From contig CANRND010000009.1 of assembly GCA_947631905.1 (NCBI GenBank), positions 1 to 64,000 of the forward strand: a stretch of 64,000 nt of DNA. Reading direction: 5' to 3'. Below, piece after piece: positions 51,551-60,788 of the stretch. A program made the position numbers and the translations under genes. The notes beneath the pieces were generated by a model that made no database searches, was not told the DNA's origin, and saw nothing but the letters and a program-made list of their open reading frames with translations. The number at the start of each line of letters is the position of its first letter. Within the stretch, counting starts at the first letter, position 1. The DNA is from an uncultured Clostridia bacterium. Its GTDB lineage: Bacteria; Bacillota; Clostridia; Christensenellales; Borkfalkiaceae.

Positions 51551-52492
51551 TTATTCGTTCACCTGCTCCATCATCTTCCGCTTGTGGTCGAGAAGAGAAT
51601 GGACATAGAGCTTCAAAGTTATGACGGGCGATTTATGCCCGAGGACTTCGGAGAGCGTTTTATCATCCATCGCGCGCTCGTTCGCCCGCGTTGCAAAGGT
51701 GTGGCGCAGGGCGTGAAATTTCTTATGCGGAATACCGAGCTTCTTCAATAATAATTGATAGCTCCTTTGGAAGGACCGCACGCGCACGGTATCACCGTTC
51801 TTATCCGAGATAACATAGTTCGACTTGCTCTCCCGTTTCATCTCGGTAAGAAGCGCCATAAGACAGCTCGGCAACGGAATCACACGGCGCGAGGAGTAGG
51901 TTTTGGGGAGGTCGACGATCTTTTTATAATTGCCGTTCTCGTCCTTCCCGTCGCGGCAAGTCTTACTGATTGTCATGAGGGCATTGTCGAAATCAATATC
52001 CTCCCATTCGAGAGCTAAAAGCTCCCCGATCCGAAGCCCCGAGTGCAGGCAGATAATGATGCCGTTGAGCTTGTGCCTTGTCGCCCTTTTTTGAAGGAGC
52101 CGTGCAATTTCATTCTCGATTTGCGCCTGCTCGCTCTCCGTAAAGACGACGACTTCCGTCTCGGGAGCTTTGGGAAGGGTGAGCTTGTCGCCGATGTACT
52201 TCTCCGCATAGCCCAAATTGTAGGCGCGGCGCAAGGAATTTCGGAATACGCTGAAAATGAGCCTGATGCTGTTCGCCGAGAGCGGTCCGCCCGTGAGCAG
52301 ATTGCCGTGTTCCAAAAGCCCTGTAATATAATGTTGTATGTGGGAAACTTCGAGCGCATCGATCTCGATTTCCCCGAAAATGGGTTGGAGCCGCAGCCGC
52401 ACCGTGTCCTGATACGCTTTGTAAGTTCTTTCCTTCTCGACGGGTTTCACATAGTCATCGAGCCAGATTTCAAGCCATTCGCCGTACTTCAT
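51551..52492 (-). CDS. Tyrosine recombinase/phage-type integrase (313 aa), isolated
   Basis: SAM-like N-terminal domain; catalytic HSGLRIGELLALEWEDID, HALRHTFATRANE, LGHKSPVITLKLYVHSL. Confidence 0.95.
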   Translation of the reverse strand: MKYGEWLEIWLDDYVKPVEKERTYKAYQDTVRLRLQPIFGEIEIDALEVSHIQHYITGLLEHGNLLTGGPLSANSIRLIFSVFRNSLRRAYNLGYAEKYIGDKLTLPKAPETEVVVFTESEQAQIENEIARLLQKRATRHKLNGIIICLHSGLRIGELLALEWEDIDFDNALMTISKTCRDGKDENGNYKKIVDLPKTYSSRRVIPLPSCLMALLTEMKRESKSNYVISDKNGDTVRVRSFQRSYQLLLKKLGIPHKKFHALRHTFATRANERAMDDKTLSEVLGHKSPVITLKLYVHSLLDHKRKMMEQVNE

Positions 52493-52519
52493 GCTTCACC
52501 TCTCATCATTCGTACGTTT

Positions 52520-52548
52520 ATTGTAGCAAAAACAAAAAATACTTGCAA
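52520..52548 (-). promoter_or_regulatory. Promoter of the integrase gene
   Basis: minus strand TTGCAA-17 bp-TACAAT, 28 bp upstream of the start. Confidence 0.6.
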
Positions 52549-52550
52549 AT

Positions 52551-52570
52551 GGCAAACCGTTTTACTAAAC
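52551..52570. promoter_or_regulatory. Candidate LacI-family operator abutting the integrase -35
   Basis: minus strand GTTTAGTAAAACGGTTTGCC; aligns with TTAGTAAAACGTTTTACCTG and TAGGTAAAACGGTTTACCTA. Confidence 0.65.
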
Positions 52571-52654
52571 GAAAAAATTTTCAAAAATTTTTTTAGCGTC
52601 TTTATGAGGAAAAATCCGCATATGAAACGTTAAAGTCTTTTGGATTTTTGGACA

Positions 52655-52687
52655 CAAAAAAACCGACGGTGCAAAAACGCCGTCGGT
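52655..52687 (-). terminator. Terminator of the locus B operon (downstream of glgP)
   Basis: ACCGACGGCG…CACCGTCGGT… stem with TTTTTTT tail on the minus strand. Confidence 0.85.
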
Positions 52688-52751
52688 ATTATCCTGTTTT
52701 TTGCGCGGTGATGCGCATCGGGCATTGTTTAACGAAGCGCCCTCTTTGTTT

Positions 52752-54986
52752 TTACTTTAACTTCCAAATTTTTTCCGCGTACTCTTCGATCGCTCTGTCG
52801 GAAGAAAAATATGCGGAGCGGGTTGCGTTCACAAGTTGTTTTCTGGCAAAACGTTCCCCGTCTTGAAATTCCTTGTTTACCAGAAGCAACGCTTCAAGAT
52901 ACTTCGGAAGATCGTAAAGGACAAGGTAATAGTCGGGACTGTTGTAGGTCTGCTCGAAGAGGGAGCTGTAAATTTCTTTCAGTTCGCCCTCGTCCTCAAA
53001 CGTGCCGTCCGTCAGAGCGTCCGTAACGCGCTTGATCTTCAAGTTTTGCTCCACGAACTCGCTCGGGTCGTAGTTTTCCTTGATCCTCTCGATCTCCTCC
53101 ACCGTGGCGCCGAAAATATAATTATTTTCTTCGCCCGCCGCTTGCACGATCTCGATGTTCGCCCCGTCCAACGTACCGAGCGTCACCGCGCCGTTCATCA
53201 TGAACTTCATGTTGCCCGTGCCGCTCGCCTCGAAGCCCGCAGTGGAAACTTGCAGACTGACGTCCGTGCCGGGAATAATCTTTTCCGCATAACTCACGTC
53301 GTAGTTCTGCACAAAGACCACTTGCAGTTTTGCATTCACTTCCTCGTCCCCGTTGACAAGCTCCGCGATGTCATTGATAAATTTGATGATCGCCTTTGCC
53401 CGCTTATAGCCGCTTGCCGCCTTTGCGCCGAAGATGAATACCATCGGCGTAAAATCGGGAAGTTTTCCGTCTTTGAGATCGAAATAAAGATACAGAATTG
53501 CAAGCGCCGTCATGAGCTGCCGTTTGTATTCATGCAGACGCTTGACCTGCGAAACGTAGATTGCGTCGGGCAGGAGCTTGATTCCCTCCCGCTTTTCGAT
53601 ATATTCCGCAAGCTGCCGTTTTTTGATCGCCTTGATCGCGGTAAACCTGCTGAGATTGTCAGCATTTGTGCAACGGAGCTGCCACAGTTCTTCGAGATCG
53701 GAACGCCACTTCAAGCCCAAACTTTCGTCATAAAAATCGGCAAGCTCGCTGTTGCAGAGCATGAGCCACCGCCGCGGCGTTACGCCGTTGGTGACGTTGA
53801 GGAACTTTTCGGGCGCGTGGCGGTAAGCGGCGGCAAACAGACGGTCTTTCAAGATCTGCGAGTGAATCTCTGCAACGCCGTTGACCCGCCCCGAGATATA
53901 CACGGCGACATTCGCCATAGAAAACCTGCCGCCGCGCACGATCGACATCTCCGTGGTATCTTCTACGGGATAACTCATATCCCATTCTCGTTTGGCGTGA
54001 AGATGCAACCGCGTCAGCATATGTGCGATTTCGGGCAGAATTTTCTCCACGAGCTTTACGTCCCAGCATTCGAGCGCTTCGGGCAGAATGGTATGGTTGG
54101 TATAATTGAACGTTTTTTTCGCAATTTCCACTGCATGGGAAAAGGTGAGCTTATATTCCGCCGTAAGCAGCCGCAAAAACTCCGCGACGGCAAACACCGC
54201 GTGCGTATCGTTGAGCTGGAACACGTGGGCTTCGGGGAAACGGTCGAAGTTTCTCCCGTTTTTCTTGACGAAATTTTTCACAAGTTGCCCCACCGCCGCC
54301 GCCGAGAAGAAATACTCCTGTCGGATACGAAGCAGCTTCCCCTCCTCGGTATCGTCCGCGGGATAGAGATATTCCGAGATCTTTTCCGCTTCGGGAGATC
54401 CTTCCGCTTGAAACAGCCGCAGGGTATTGATCCGCTTCCCGTAGATCGGCATATCATAGGGAACGGCGGTCACCGTCATGTCTTTGAAAACGACGTCGAT
54501 CTTTTCATTTGCGCGGCGCACCGACCACGGATCGCCCCAAACTTTGAGCCAATCGTCCGCCTCCTCGATCTGGCGGCCGTCCTCAAAACGCTGTTTGAAA
54601 AGACCGTATTTATAGCGGATGCCGTATCCGCACATGGGATAGCCCAAATTTGCCGCGCTGTCCAAATAGCAGGCGGCGAGCCGTCCGAGGCCCCCGTTGC
54701 CGAGCGCTGCGTCCTCCACGTCCTCGAAACAGTTGAGATCAAAGCCTTTCTCCTCGAAAATTTCCCTCGCTTCGTCCAAAACGCCGAGCGCCATGAGATT
54801 GTTGAAGAACATCCTGCCCATCAAAAATTCCACGGAAAAATAGGAAACCGTCTTTGCGGGCGCTTTTTGGGGCGTTTCCATGATCTCGCTCATACACGCT
54901 TTGGAGATCTCCGTATATAGTGCGCGGACGGTCTTTCCGTTCACGTCCGTCAGCTTCAACTTTTCAAGCAGCCTTTCTTTGTTCAT
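52752..54986 (-). CDS. glgP: Glycogen/maltodextrin phosphorylase, locus B
   Basis: Start MNKERLLEKLKL; VSTAGFEASGTGNMKFMMNGAVTLGTLDGANIEI; strongly similar to 36113-38350. Confidence 0.95.
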   Translation of the reverse strand: MNKERLLEKLKLTDVNGKTVRALYTEISKACMSEIMETPQKAPAKTVSYFSVEFLMGRMFFNNLMALGVLDEAREIFEEKGFDLNCFEDVEDAALGNGGLGRLAACYLDSAANLGYPMCGYGIRYKYGLFKQRFEDGRQIEEADDWLKVWGDPWSVRRANEKIDVVFKDMTVTAVPYDMPIYGKRINTLRLFQAEGSPEAEKISEYLYPADDTEEGKLLRIRQEYFFSAAAVGQLVKNFVKKNGRNFDRFPEAHVFQLNDTHAVFAVAEFLRLLTAEYKLTFSHAVEIAKKTFNYTNHTILPEALECWDVKLVEKILPEIAHMLTRLHLHAKREWDMSYPVEDTTEMSIVRGGRFSMANVAVYISGRVNGVAEIHSQILKDRLFAAAYRHAPEKFLNVTNGVTPRRWLMLCNSELADFYDESLGLKWRSDLEELWQLRCTNADNLSRFTAIKAIKKRQLAEYIEKREGIKLLPDAIYVSQVKRLHEYKRQLMTALAILYLYFDLKDGKLPDFTPMVFIFGAKAASGYKRAKAIIKFINDIAELVNGDEEVNAKLQVVFVQNYDVSYAEKIIPGTDVSLQVSTAGFEASGTGNMKFMMNGAVTLGTLDGANIEIVQAAGEENNYIFGATVEEIERIKENYDPSEFVEQNLKIKRVTDALTDGTFEDEGELKEIYSSLFEQTYNSPDYYLVLYDLPKYLEALLLVNKEFQDGERFARKQLVNATRSAYFSSDRAIEEYAEKIWKLK

Positions 54987-56623
54987 AGTGTCTCCTTTAC
55001 GATCTTGATGTCGTTGTATTCGAAAATCACGTCGCCTGCCACGGCATGGTTCCCGAAATATGCCTTTGCGCGTTCTTCCTTTCCCTCTCGGATAAGGACG
55101 AGCGTGCCGCCCTCTATCGCCGCATAAAAGTCGCCCTCGGGAAGTTTCTTCCGCGTATCGGCAAGCGCTTTCAAAAACACAGCGTGCTTCGGCTTTTTCG
55201 TCCAGTCGTATGTCCGCCTGCAATCGGGGTCTTCTCCGCCCGCGAGCGGCAATTCCGTCCCGTAGTAAACGCACGGCATCCCGGGGCAGAAGTAGAGCGC
55301 GACGAGCGCGGCGCGCAAGTTTTCTTCGTCCCCCTTGCAGAGTTCGAGAAACCGCGGAATATCATGGTTATCCAAAAAGTTCAGCATCATCCCGTTCGCC
55401 TGGCGGGTGTTCTTATACCATACTCTGTTGATATTTCCGGCGGCCTCTTGTGCCGTAAGCGCGTCCAAAGCGAAATAATCCAAAAGCACCTTGCGGAGTT
55501 TGTAGTTCATTACGCCGTCGAACTCGTCCCCGCGCAAGTACATTTTATTTTCGTGCCATACTTCCCCGATGATGACCGCTTCGGGATAGTTCGCCTTTAC
55601 CGCGCTTCTCAGTTCCCGCCACATGGTGTGCGATACCTCATCTGCAACGTCGAGCCGAAGCCCGTCAAAACCCCACGAAAGATAGGTGAGCGCGATATTG
55701 ATGAGATATTCCCTCACTTCGGGGTTGCTCGTGTTCCACTTCGGCATATCGTCGCAATGGGCGAACGTCTCATAGTTGCACGGCTTTCTTTGCGGATAGT
55801 CGCCATGAATGATGAAAAAGTCATGATACGGCGACTCTTTCCCCTTTTCCGCAACGTCTTGAAAGAAAGGGTGCATATCTCCGCAATGGTTGAACACGGT
55901 GTCCGTCACCACTTTGATGCCGAGCGCATGGGCGCGGTCCAAAAGTTCGGACAGATCCTCCCGAGCGCCGAACATCGGGTCGATTTCGAGATAATCGTCG
56001 ATGTTATACTTGTGGTTACTGCGCCCCTTGTAAATGGGGGTGAGGTAGAGCGCCGTGATCCCCATATCGGCAAGACGCGGAAGTTCCTCCGCGATCCCTT
56101 TCAGATCGCCGCCCGTGTAACTGCGGTAATTTACGGGTGCGTCCCACGTTTGATTGATATAACTGTCGTCCTTTTCAAAGTTCCCGCGCTTGAAACGGTC
56201 TATAAAAATTTGGTAGAAAACCGCATTTTTCGTCCATTCCACCTGTGTAAAAACATCGGCAGAATTGAGATAGGGAAACTGAAAGAACGGGTACTTTCCG
56301 TATTGAAAATCATAGTCTTCGGTAAGGCCTTCTTCCGAAAAATACAGCGTTCCGCCGCCCGCGGGCGCCAGACGGAAAACGTAGGCAAAGCGCACCTCCC
56401 GCGAGGCGAGGTCGCACACATAATAATCCCACAGCCCGTCGCTTCCGCGCCACGTCATCGGGACATAGTTGCGGTTCATGGAAAAGTCGTATTTGTTGTT
56501 CCAGAGAACGCCGATCTCTTTGAACCGCTCCCCCCGCGCAACTTTCAATACGAGGCGGAGCGTGTTTTCGTCCAACGCGTACGCGTATTCCGAATCGGGC
56601 CTGTGTTCGATTGCAAATTTCAT
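54983..56623 (-). CDS. GH13 alpha-glucosidase/neopullulanase-type enzyme, locus B
   Basis: Start MKFAIEHRPDSEYAYALDENTLRLVLK (paralog of MNIYAIQHIPDSEYAYPLDQNTLRLVLK); VVTDTVFNHCGD, DGLRLDVADEV, IIGEVWHENK, LNFLDNHDIPR. Confidence 0.92.
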   Translation of the reverse strand: MKFAIEHRPDSEYAYALDENTLRLVLKVARGERFKEIGVLWNNKYDFSMNRNYVPMTWRGSDGLWDYYVCDLASREVRFAYVFRLAPAGGGTLYFSEEGLTEDYDFQYGKYPFFQFPYLNSADVFTQVEWTKNAVFYQIFIDRFKRGNFEKDDSYINQTWDAPVNYRSYTGGDLKGIAEELPRLADMGITALYLTPIYKGRSNHKYNIDDYLEIDPMFGAREDLSELLDRAHALGIKVVTDTVFNHCGDMHPFFQDVAEKGKESPYHDFFIIHGDYPQRKPCNYETFAHCDDMPKWNTSNPEVREYLINIALTYLSWGFDGLRLDVADEVSHTMWRELRSAVKANYPEAVIIGEVWHENKMYLRGDEFDGVMNYKLRKVLLDYFALDALTAQEAAGNINRVWYKNTRQANGMMLNFLDNHDIPRFLELCKGDEENLRAALVALYFCPGMPCVYYGTELPLAGGEDPDCRRTYDWTKKPKHAVFLKALADTRKKLPEGDFYAAIEGGTLVLIREGKEERAKAYFGNHAVAGDVIFEYNDIKIVKETL

Positions 56624-56694
56624 ATCTTTCCTCGGAAAAGCGGGCGGATACGGGCGCGCACGCGCCCGTATCCATATCGAAAAAAAGGAGGGAA

Positions 56695-58314
56695 TTATCG
56701 AAGCACCGCAATGGAATAGGGTTGCAGGGTCAAGACCCCGCTCTTGACGGCGCTGCCGTCGAATACGTTGAGCGTATCGGCAACTTTTACGTTTCCATAG
56801 TCGGAAAGTTTCACTTGGTACGCCTCTTCTTTGCTGAGATTGACGAGAATGATCACCGATTTCCCGTTCCACGTCTTTTTGATCGCGCCGACGTAGGGGC
56901 TTACGGAATCCACTTTCTCGATCGTTCCGCGGGCGATCTCGGGATTGCGGAGCCGCATGCCCATCGCCTGTTTATAATAGTTGAGAATGGAACCCTGGTC
57001 CTCGCGCTGGTATTCCACCGAGCCGAACGAATAAGAGGTATCCGAAACGATAAACCCTGCCGTGGGAGATTTGTATACCTGCCCTTCGGACATGGCGTCT
57101 TCCGTCCACTTCATGGGAACGCGTTTGGTGTAATCGTTGCTTGAATCCGTACACGTCATGCCGATCTCATCCCCGTAATACACAAACGTACAGCCGTTCA
57201 TCACCGAAAGGATGCCCGCACCCATTTTGATGTTCTGTTCGGCGCCGAGCATGTTGGCCGCCCGCGCGGTATCGTGGTTGCCGAGGAAAGGCGCAAGGAT
57301 GCCCGTATCGAACGTCCTCTGCTTCATGAGCATGAAGTTTTCAAACTTCTCGCCGGGGTTCTTATAGGGGGACACCAAAAGCTGTTTCAGCTCGTTGACG
57401 CCGCCGTTCCCCGCACTCACCGTAAACAGGAAAAAGCTGTCGCATCCGCTGTTGTAATAGCTACGGATCTGGCCGTCCGTCCCTTCCCACGCTTCGCCCA
57501 CGATGTAGGCGTCCTCTTTGATGGACTTTGCCGTTTCGTTCACCCATGAGAGGAACTCCACGTTCTTGCTGACGTTCCCCGTGTAGTAGCTCGTAACGGC
57601 GTCTAAGCGGAACCCGTCGCAGTCCATGTCCGTGAGCCAAAAATCGAACACGTTTTCGATCTCGGCTTTCACAGCTTCGCTGTCGAGGTTGAGGTCTGGC
57701 ATGATGGTATCGAATTGCGCTTCGTAATACCAGCCGTCGCTTCCCGAAACGGGGCGGTAGCCGCTCAAAGCGGACTTGGAGAAGTTGTAATAGTCGAGAT
57801 ATTTCGCGTTCTCGCCCTCTGTTTCCCCGTTTTTGAGCGCGGTGGTCGCCTTTTTGAACCACGCGTTCGTGCTTGACGAGTGATTGATCACCATGTCGAT
57901 GATGACCTTGATCCCCCGCTTGTGCGCTTCCGTTGTAAGCTCCTTAAAGTCCTCGTTGGTGCCGTAGTCCCGCTCGACCTTATAGTAATCCGTGACGTCG
58001 TAGCCGTGGTAGGTCGAGGATTCCATAATGGGCATGAGCCAAATGCCGTTGAAGCCCATTTCTTTGAGATAGTCGAGCTGATGAATCACGCCTTTGAGAT
58101 CCCCGATGCCGTCGTCGCCCGAGTCATAGAACGAGCGGACGAAGATCTCGTAGTAGTTGCGGTAATTGTCGTCTATAACGACGTTCTGCTGGCCGTCGTC
58201 GGGGGTTTTGCCCGTATCGTCCGGCGGGGCCTCCGTTTCGCCGCAACCGGCGAGCGCAAACGCCGCCGAGAGCAACAGCGCGAAAGCCGCAAAAAATATT
58301 TTTGTCCTCTTCAT
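56695..58314 (-). CDS. Extracellular GH13 alpha-amylase/oligo-glucosidase lipoprotein
   Basis: Lipobox FALAGCGE; GFNGIWLMPIMESSTYHGYD, VIIDMVINHSS, DGFRLDAVTSY, IVGEAWEG, FLGNHDTAR. Confidence 0.92.
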   Translation of the reverse strand: MKRTKIFFAAFALLLSAAFALAGCGETEAPPDDTGKTPDDGQQNVVIDDNYRNYYEIFVRSFYDSGDDGIGDLKGVIHQLDYLKEMGFNGIWLMPIMESSTYHGYDVTDYYKVERDYGTNEDFKELTTEAHKRGIKVIIDMVINHSSSTNAWFKKATTALKNGETEGENAKYLDYYNFSKSALSGYRPVSGSDGWYYEAQFDTIMPDLNLDSEAVKAEIENVFDFWLTDMDCDGFRLDAVTSYYTGNVSKNVEFLSWVNETAKSIKEDAYIVGEAWEGTDGQIRSYYNSGCDSFFLFTVSAGNGGVNELKQLLVSPYKNPGEKFENFMLMKQRTFDTGILAPFLGNHDTARAANMLGAEQNIKMGAGILSVMNGCTFVYYGDEIGMTCTDSSNDYTKRVPMKWTEDAMSEGQVYKSPTAGFIVSDTSYSFGSVEYQREDQGSILNYYKQAMGMRLRNPEIARGTIEKVDSVSPYVGAIKKTWNGKSVIILVNLSKEEAYQVKLSDYGNVKVADTLNVFDGSAVKSGVLTLQPYSIAVLR

Positions 58315-58327
58315 GGTTTCTCCTTGA

Positions 58328-59227
58328 TCATTGTTTCACAGAGCCGCTGGTTACGCCCTGCACGTAGTATTTCTGCACGCACATGAACAGGGAGGCGATG
58401 ATGACGCCCACGATGCCCGCGCCTGCGCAGAATACCGTAAAGTTGAGGTTGAACGCGCCGCGGTCGGAGTTGATGAGACGGTACAACCCGAGCGCAACGG
58501 TAAACTTTTCGGGACTTGTATTATTGATGATGACCCGCACAAAGATGAAGTCGCCCCACGGCCCGATGAACGAGGTGATGATGGTATACACGACGATCGG
58601 CTTGGAAAGCGGCAGGATGATGCGCCAGAAGATCGTCCATTGGCTGGCGCCGTCCAAAATGGCGGCTTCCTCCAAAGAGCGGGGGATCGTATCAAAGAAC
58701 CCCTTGCTGATGTAGTAGCCGAGCGCCGCGCCGCCCGAATAGACGAGAATGAGCGCGAGGTGCGAGTTGGTAAGCCCCATTGCTTTGAGAATGAAGTACA
58801 CCGCGATCATGCTCATGAAGCCGGGGAACATCCCGAGGATGAGCATGACGTTCATGAGCGGCTTTCTCATTTTGAACCGCATCCGCGAGAGCGCATAGGC
58901 GGTGGCAAGCGTAAAAATAGTGGTAAGCGCGCACGAACATGCCGCGATCTTGAACGTATTCCACAGCCAGATGGGGAAATCGGTCTCCGTAAAGAGTTTT
59001 TTGAAATTCCCGAAGCCGAGTTGAAGATCGGGCGGAATGAGCGTGTTGATGATGCCCGTGTTGGGGGTAACGCGGAATGCGGTATACAGCAGATAGACGA
59101 GGGGCAACACCCACAGGACGCCCAGCACAGCGAGCATAAGATAGATGAGCGCGTCTGCAACCGCGGTGCGCGTTCTCTGTCCGAATAACACTTCTTTGAA
59201 CGTTCTCTTTTTCTTTACCCGTTCCAT
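58328..59227 (-). CDS. malG: Maltodextrin-type ABC transporter permease (MalG-like), locus B
   Basis: EAAILDGASQWTIFWRIILPLSKPI; paralogous to 33534-34382. Confidence 0.88.
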   Translation of the reverse strand: MERVKKKRTFKEVLFGQRTRTAVADALIYLMLAVLGVLWVLPLVYLLYTAFRVTPNTGIINTLIPPDLQLGFGNFKKLFTETDFPIWLWNTFKIAACSCALTTIFTLATAYALSRMRFKMRKPLMNVMLILGMFPGFMSMIAVYFILKAMGLTNSHLALILVYSGGAALGYYISKGFFDTIPRSLEEAAILDGASQWTIFWRIILPLSKPIVVYTIITSFIGPWGDFIFVRVIINNTSPEKFTVALGLYRLINSDRGAFNLNFTVFCAGAGIVGVIIASLFMCVQKYYVQGVTSGSVKQ

Positions 59228-60711
59228 TACTGATAGTCCTCCTCATTTTTTGTCGCCTTCGTCTTGTTGTAGGTAATGAGCGAAACGACGGCGCAAATGA
59301 CGAATACCGCGATACCGATGACCGACGCCATATTATACTGCACGTTGGTATCGGTGGTGAGACGGTAGAGCCACGTGACGAGAAGGTCGGTACTCTGCGA
59401 GTTGCCCACGCCGTAGTGCAGGTTGTCGCCGGGGCCGCCGCCCGTCAGGAGCCAGATGATGTTAAAGTTATTGATGTTCCCCACGAACTGCGTAATGAGA
59501 TAGGGTCCCGTGACGTGCAGCATATAGGGAAGCTCGATCTGGGTAAAAATCTGCCACGAGCTTGCGCCTTCGAGCTTTGCCGCCTCGATCATATCGGTGG
59601 GGATATTCATGAGGATGCCCGAACACATCAGAATGGTATAGGGGATGCCGATCCACATGTTCACCACGATGATGACGACGCGCGGCAACAAAGACAGCAG
59701 GTTGGTATCCGACAGCCAGAAGATCTCCCCTTTCTTGCCCAAAATAACGTTGAGAATGCCGTCTCCGTCCAAAATTTTGGACATGAGGAGGAGGGTAACG
59801 AACTGCGGCACCGCGATCGCCAGAACGAACAAGGTGCGCCACAGTTTTTTGAGCTTGATGCCCTTGCGGTTGATGGCCTTTGCGAGCAACATGCCGAGGA
59901 AATAGTTCGAGAAAGTGGCGATAAACGCCCAGATGAGCGTCCATGCGAGAATGAGCAGGAACACTTTGGCAAAGCCCGTTCCCTCAGCCAAAGAGAAGAG
60001 GTTGCCGAAGTTGGAAAAGCCCACCCAGTCAAACAATTTGCTCGGCGGCAGATGTTGATAGTCGTAATTCGTGAACGCGATGAGGATCATGAAGATGAGT
60101 GGCATCACGGTGAACACGACAAGCCCGATCAGGGGGACGAGCAAAAGGGTAACATAAAATTTGCCGTTCAGATAGAGCGCGCAATCCTGCAAGAAATTGT
60201 TGAGCGGCTTTCCGTCTGAAAGACGCTTGTCGTTTGCAAGGCTCCCCTTTACGTTCATCGCCCATGCGAGGACGAAGAGCAAAATCACGACGAGCGAAAC
60301 GACGCCGTAGAGCAAGATGAGCATGCTGTTCTCGCCCGGCTTATTGACATATTGTTCGAGAGACTCATCGTACCACCTCGTCTCTTCCTGCGTGCCGAGG
60401 TGTCCCGAGAAGAGAAGTTTGCCCACATAAGAGCCGCCGAAAAAGACCATAAAGAGAATGAACAGCACTTCGACGGCGGCATATAAAAATCCTTTGACAA
60501 ACTGCTTGCGCATGATCTGGCCTACGCCCATGAAGCAAAAGGACATTTTGGTGGCAAGCGAACCGTGCCACACCGTGAGCGCAAGCCCCTTGATCTTTTC
60601 CCACAGGCGCAAAAAGAAGCCTTTCACGCTTTTCCACAGCCGCGAAAAGAACGATCTCTTTTCCGTCTGTTCCAGCGGTTGTTCCTCTTGCGGAGTTTCC
60701 ACAAAATCCAT
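59227..60711 (-). CDS. malF: Maltodextrin-type ABC transporter permease (MalF-like), locus B
   Basis: EAAKLEGASSWQIFTQIELPYMLHVTGPYLI; paralogous to 34379-35887. Confidence 0.88.
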   Translation of the reverse strand: MDFVETPQEEQPLEQTEKRSFFSRLWKSVKGFFLRLWEKIKGLALTVWHGSLATKMSFCFMGVGQIMRKQFVKGFLYAAVEVLFILFMVFFGGSYVGKLLFSGHLGTQEETRWYDESLEQYVNKPGENSMLILLYGVVSLVVILLFVLAWAMNVKGSLANDKRLSDGKPLNNFLQDCALYLNGKFYVTLLLVPLIGLVVFTVMPLIFMILIAFTNYDYQHLPPSKLFDWVGFSNFGNLFSLAEGTGFAKVFLLILAWTLIWAFIATFSNYFLGMLLAKAINRKGIKLKKLWRTLFVLAIAVPQFVTLLLMSKILDGDGILNVILGKKGEIFWLSDTNLLSLLPRVVIIVVNMWIGIPYTILMCSGILMNIPTDMIEAAKLEGASSWQIFTQIELPYMLHVTGPYLITQFVGNINNFNIIWLLTGGGPGDNLHYGVGNSQSTDLLVTWLYRLTTDTNVQYNMASVIGIAVFVICAVVSLITYNKTKATKNEEDYQ

Positions 60712-60738
60712 AGCGATTTCTCCTTATCATATCAAATT

Positions 60739-60766
60739 GTGGGGGAGAGAACGATCTCTCCCCCAC
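60739..60766. promoter_or_regulatory. malE-malF intergenic hairpin (probable partial terminator or mRNA-stabilising element)
   Basis: GTGGGGGAGAGA acga TCTCTCCCCCAC, 12-bp perfect stem, no long U-tract. Confidence 0.75.
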
Positions 60767-60788
60767 TGCGGGTTCCGTTTCCGGGAAA

